A stretch of DNA of 7,540 nt from assembly GCA_002307245.1 (NCBI GenBank), contig DBTW01000200.1:26267-33806 (forward strand), written 5' to 3'. Under the pieces are notes generated by a model. The model searched no databases, had not been told where the DNA came from, and was given only the letters and a program-made list of their open reading frames with translations. A program made the position numbers and the translations under genes. The first letter of the stretch is position 1, and the number at the start of each line of letters is the position of its first letter. The DNA is from Spirochaetaceae bacterium UBA1306 (GTDB lineage: Bacteria > Spirochaetota > Spirochaetia > Treponematales > Rectinemataceae). This document shows, piece by piece, positions 4,937 through 7,540 of this stretch.

Positions 4937-6184
4937 ATGCTCAACAAGACGAAATCGAGGTCCCTGTTCGCCGGGGTCCTCGTGTTCCTATCGGTGCTCG
5001 GGCCCGGAATCATCACGGGATCCGTGGACAACGACGCCGGCGGCATCACGACCTATTCGGTAGCCGGCGCGACCTACGGCTACGACATCCTATGGACCCT
5101 CGTGCCGGCTCTCCTCGTCCTCATCGTGATCCAGGAGATGAACGCGCGCATGGGCATCGTGACCGGCAAGGGCCTGGCCGACCTCATCCGCGAGAACGCG
5201 GGAGTCAAAGTCACCTTCTTCATCTTCATCGGCCTCATCCTCGCGGATATCGGCAACACTACGACCGAATTCGCGGGCGTCGCGGGCTCGATGCAGGCCC
5301 TCGGCGTGAGCAAGTACCTGGCCGTCCCCTTGTCCGCCGCGGCCGTATGGCTCCTCGTCATCAAGGGAAGCTATAGGTCGGCCGAGAAGGTGTTCCTGGT
5401 ATTCAGCCTCTTTCTCCTGTCCTACGTCGTGTCGGCCCTTCTTGGGAAGCCCGACTGGCCGGCCATAGGCCGTGCCATGGTCCATCCCGACGAGCGCTTC
5501 GACTTCGCATACGTAGTCATGGTGCTGGGCATCGTCGGCACGACGATAGCACCATGGATGCAGTTCTACATGCAGTCCTCGGTCATCGAGAAGGGCCTCA
5601 CTCTGGACAAGTACAAGTATACCGTAGCGGATGTAGCCGTGGGCGCCTTCATCACCGTCATCGTGGCCTTCTTCATCATCGTAGCTTGCGCGTCGACACT
5701 CCACGTCAAGGGGGTGAAGATTGAAGAGGCCAAGGACGCGGCCCTCGCTCTCAAGCCGCTCGCCGGCAAGGCGGCCTCCCTGATCTTCTCGGCGGGACTC
5801 TTTGTCGCCTCGATCTTCTCGGCGACTATCCTGCCGATCGCCACCGCCTTCTACGTGTGCGAGGCCTTCGGCTTCGAGGCGGGGATGGATAAAGACTGGG
5901 ACGAGGCGCCGCAATTCTATTGGCTCTTCTCGATCATAGTGATCGTCTCGGTAGCGGTCATTCTTCTGCCGGGGGCGCCCCTCATCCAAATAACGATCTG
6001 GTCGCAGGTGATCAACGGGATACTCCTGCCTGTCGTCCTCATCAGCATGCTCGTCATCATCAATAAAAAAGAGGTGATGGGCTCGCACGTGAATAAGCCC
6101 TTCGGCAATATCGTAGGTTGGTCGACCGCCATCATCCTTCTCTGCATGAACGCGGTATTCCTCTGGATGTCGGTTTTCCATTAG
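4937..6184 (+). CDS. NRAMP-related Mg2+ transporter (NRMT/NMgt type)
   Basis: A 415-residue membrane protein with about eleven hydrophobic segments and the SLC11/NRAMP fold. TM1 reads PGIITGSVDNDAGGITTYS (23-41): the classical DPGN metal-binding motif is replaced by DNDAGG (31-36). TM6 reads GIVGTTIAPWMQFYMQSSV (198-216), so the classical MPHN with its metal-coordinating methionine is replaced by TTIAPW (202-207). Loss of the soft methionine ligand is the mark of NRAMP-related Mg2+ transporters, shown in Clostridium and Eggerthella to carry Mg2+ and known in some bacteria to be under Mg2+ riboswitch control. It is thus predicted to import Mg2+ (possibly Mn2+) across the inner membrane. It is probably cotranscribed with the MgtE-N/CBS gene, a fitting cytosolic regulator. 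The protein is complete, ending MSVFH. Confidence 0.88.
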   Translation: MLNKTKSRSLFAGVLVFLSVLGPGIITGSVDNDAGGITTYSVAGATYGYDILWTLVPALLVLIVIQEMNARMGIVTGKGLADLIRENAGVKVTFFIFIGLILADIGNTTTEFAGVAGSMQALGVSKYLAVPLSAAAVWLLVIKGSYRSAEKVFLVFSLFLLSYVVSALLGKPDWPAIGRAMVHPDERFDFAYVVMVLGIVGTTIAPWMQFYMQSSVIEKGLTLDKYKYTVADVAVGAFITVIVAFFIIVACASTLHVKGVKIEEAKDAALALKPLAGKAASLIFSAGLFVASIFSATILPIATAFYVCEAFGFEAGMDKDWDEAPQFYWLFSIIVIVSVAVILLPGAPLIQITIWSQVINGILLPVVLISMLVIINKKEVMGSHVNKPFGNIVGWSTAIILLCMNAVFLWMSVFH

Positions 6185-6270
6185 CGGCGTATTGCTGGCA
6201 ATTCTTTGGTGACCAACCAAAACGTAGTTCAACCTTGAAATTTCAATCGCGGTCACCTATTATTCGCCGC
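6184..6270. repeat. Nested inverted repeats in the NRMT-to-RluA intergenic region
   Basis: GCGGCG (6184-6189) is matched by CGCCGC (6265-6270), GGTGACC (6208-6214) by GGTCACC (6251-6257), and TTGAAATTTCAA (6235-6246) is a perfect palindrome. TTGGT/ACCAA (6206-6210/6216-6220) offers an alternative hairpin. The inner sites overlap the predicted promoter of the pseudouridine synthase gene, so they could be operators. The outer pair could help end the transporter transcript. Confidence 0.35.
6235..6263 (+). promoter_or_regulatory. Good sigma-70 promoter for a leaderless RluA-family mRNA
   Basis: TTGAAA (6235-6240) and TATTAT (6258-6263) are separated by exactly 17 bp and each matches the consensus at five of six positions. 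The ATG begins eight bases after the -10, where transcription should start, and there is no ribosome binding site, so the message is probably leaderless. Confidence 0.65.
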
Positions 6271-6271
6271 G

Positions 6272-7315
6272 ATGCTTTCCGCTTTGTATAAGGACGATGA
6301 AATCCTCGTCCTGGATAAACCCTCGGGCCTTCCCTCGCAGCCGGGCGAGGGAGTGCGCGTGTCCGTGGTCGAGGCTGTCGAGAGGGACTTCGGTTTCAGG
6401 CCTTTCCTCGTGCATAGGCTCGACAAGGAGACGGCCGGCTGCCTTATCGTGGCGCGTTCCAGCGCCGCGGCTGCCAAGTGGTCGCGCCTGGTGGAGTCCC
6501 GCGAGCTGGGAAAAACCTATCGGGCCATCGTGTCCGGGGCGCCCACGGGCGGCAGGGGCTCCTTCAACGACCCCGTGGCTACCAGAGGCGAGGAAAAGAG
6601 CGCCGCCACCGCTTGGCGGCTCCTCGGCTCCTTCGGCGCCGCGGCCCCCGCGGCCCCGCGCTTCTCCTGCCTCGAACTCGAGCTCGGCACTGGGCGCACG
6701 CATCAGATCAGGATACACCTCGCCGGCCACGGCCTGCCCATCCTGGGCGACGACCGGCACGGGGACTTCGCCCTCAACAAGCTGTTACGCAAGGAGCTGG
6801 GGCTCCGGCGCCTCCTGCTCGTGGCCTGGTCGCTCGTGCTGCCGGGCGGGCAGCTTGTCCGAGCCTCCCTGCCCGAGCATTTCGCGGCCTTCCTTTCGCG
6901 CTTTCCCGACGCGCCTTCCCTCGGTCAGCCCGCCTCGCCGGGGTCCTATTCGCTCCTCCACGGGGCGAGCTGGCTCAGGCCCGACGGCGGGATCCTGCCG
7001 ATCGCCGGCTTCCACGAGGAGTGGCTGCGCGAGCACGAGGACCTCGCGGGCGGTTCGCGCAACGTCTGCGAGCTGATCCTGCGCAAGCGCTGGATCTCCG
7101 TGTCTCTCTTCGACGGGGGCTACGTGGAGCTCATGGTCCCCGAGAGCGGCTCCGAAGAGGTTAGGCGATCCATCTACGAGCTGCTATCGCGCAACTCGGG
7201 ATCCTGGGAGAAGGCCCTCGTCATGTCCATGGACCGGGAAGGCTACTCCTTCGTCGACCCGGCCGACCTCTCGAGCGATGCCGCCCTGGCGGCCGCCCTG
7301 GCCCGCGCCGTCTGA
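6272..7315 (+). CDS. RluA-family pseudouridine synthase with C-terminal extension
   Basis: The enzyme converts specific uridines in rRNA or tRNA to pseudouridine. Residues 1-215 are the RluA catalytic core: LYKDDEILVLDKPSGLPSQP (5-24) opens the domain, VHRLDKETAGCLIVAR (47-62) holds catalytic Asp51 in the HRLD signature, and ELGTGRTHQIRIHLAGHG (137-154) followed by PILGD is the third conserved block. No S4 domain precedes it. The protein starts right at the core, confirming ATG 6272, though no ribosome binding site is present. Residues 216-347 form an extension I do not recognise. It includes PIAGFHEEWLREHEDLAGG and VCELILRKRWISVSLFDGGYV-type sequence without a clear membrane segment, so it is perhaps a substrate-selecting domain. 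The exact target base cannot be assigned. Codon use matches the GC-rich neighbours. It converges on the DUF72 gene with a 15-bp gap. Confidence 0.87.
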   Translation: MLSALYKDDEILVLDKPSGLPSQPGEGVRVSVVEAVERDFGFRPFLVHRLDKETAGCLIVARSSAAAAKWSRLVESRELGKTYRAIVSGAPTGGRGSFNDPVATRGEEKSAATAWRLLGSFGAAAPAAPRFSCLELELGTGRTHQIRIHLAGHGLPILGDDRHGDFALNKLLRKELGLRRLLLVAWSLVLPGGQLVRASLPEHFAAFLSRFPDAPSLGQPASPGSYSLLHGASWLRPDGGILPIAGFHEEWLREHEDLAGGSRNVCELILRKRWISVSLFDGGYVELMVPESGSEEVRRSIYELLSRNSGSWEKALVMSMDREGYSFVDPADLSSDAALAAALARAV

Positions 7316-7330
7316 TCGCCTCCCCGACCC

Positions 7331-7540
7331 CTAGCCGAGCATGTCGTTCAGGGCCCTCGCGTTCGCTACGGCCCTTCCCTTGGCGTGGTTGTTGAACGCG
7401 ACGAGGAGGAGCTCGGCCTTCTCCTCCACGAGCCGTATTTCCGGTAGGACGTCGCGAAGCTCCCCGTCGGAGTAGAGGTAGTCGTACCTGCCCGTCGCGC
7501 CGCCTCCCCACCAGGCCTCCGCGTTGCGGCCGTGGAAGCG
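7331..7540 (-). CDS. DUF72 (YecE-like) family protein, 3' end only
   Basis: The last 69 residues of a DUF72 protein are visible, with the 5' part beyond the right edge. Typical C-terminal blocks are present: RFHGRNAEAWW at the start of the fragment, GRYDYLYSDGEL, and LVAFNNHAKGRAVANARALN before the stop at 7331-7333. DUF72 proteins adopt a TIM-barrel fold and have no firmly established function. Conserved His/Arg/Trp residues in the RFHGRN..WW block suggest an active site. Confidence 0.85.
   Translation of the reverse strand, partial: RFHGRNAEAWWGGGATGRYDYLYSDGELRDVLPEIRLVEEKAELLLVAFNNHAKGRAVANARALNDMLG

Noticed and set aside
5090..6256. 388-codon open frame on the minus strand
   Set aside because: It lies antisense to the NRMT gene, its translation is a low-complexity charged Asp/Glu/Arg mix with no recognisable domain, and its length follows from GC-rich codon bias of the real gene.
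1..7540. CRISPR array, tRNA or rRNA genes
   Set aside because: No regularly spaced direct repeats, no tRNA cloverleaf with GTTCRA-type T-loop, and no rRNA-like sequence was seen.

Overview
The window is a GC-rich bacterial chromosome segment with an AT-richer block (about 1-1240) at its left end. The host cannot be named with confidence. Shine-Dalgarno sequences and promoter shapes are ordinary bacterial ones. A high-GC anaerobe, perhaps a spirochaete, is only a guess.

Left block (1-1240): a MarR-family repressor gene (minus strand, cut by the window edge) is divergent from a small VOC/glyoxalase-fold protein gene. The gap between them is packed with five TATCAGC/GCTGATA half-sites, which look like a shared auto-operator. 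Downstream lies about 500 bases with no convincing gene. It contains a 131-bp MITE-like palindromic element (951-1081) with imperfect terminal inverted repeats and a TTAG direct duplication.

Central block (about 1240-6184): a divalent-cation, mainly Mg2+, homeostasis cluster. It holds a CorA-family protein whose GMN signature reads SMN, a convergent cation diffusion facilitator, and an apparent two-gene operon. The operon encodes a soluble PRC-barrel/MgtE-N/CBS protein followed by an NRAMP-related Mg2+ transporter (NRMT type, DNDAGG and TTIAPW motifs). Both the corA-like gene and the operon are preceded by structured leaders. Each leader carries a short proline-containing ORF with its own ribosome binding site, and in each that site can pair with a downstream segment. 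This resembles leader-peptide or M-box control of Mg2+ transporters but does not match a known element in full, and it is the most interesting feature here.

Right block (6185-7540): an RluA-family pseudouridine synthase with an unrecognised C-terminal extension, read from a promoter placed so close to the ATG that its mRNA is probably leaderless. The 3' end of a DUF72 (YecE-like) gene converges on it from the right edge.

Working model (inference): CorA-like protein and NRMT move Mg2+ (or, for the SMN variant, possibly another ion). The MgtE-N/CBS protein senses cytosolic Mg2+ for the transporter beside it, the CDF exports a transition metal, and the leaders adjust expression to metal supply.
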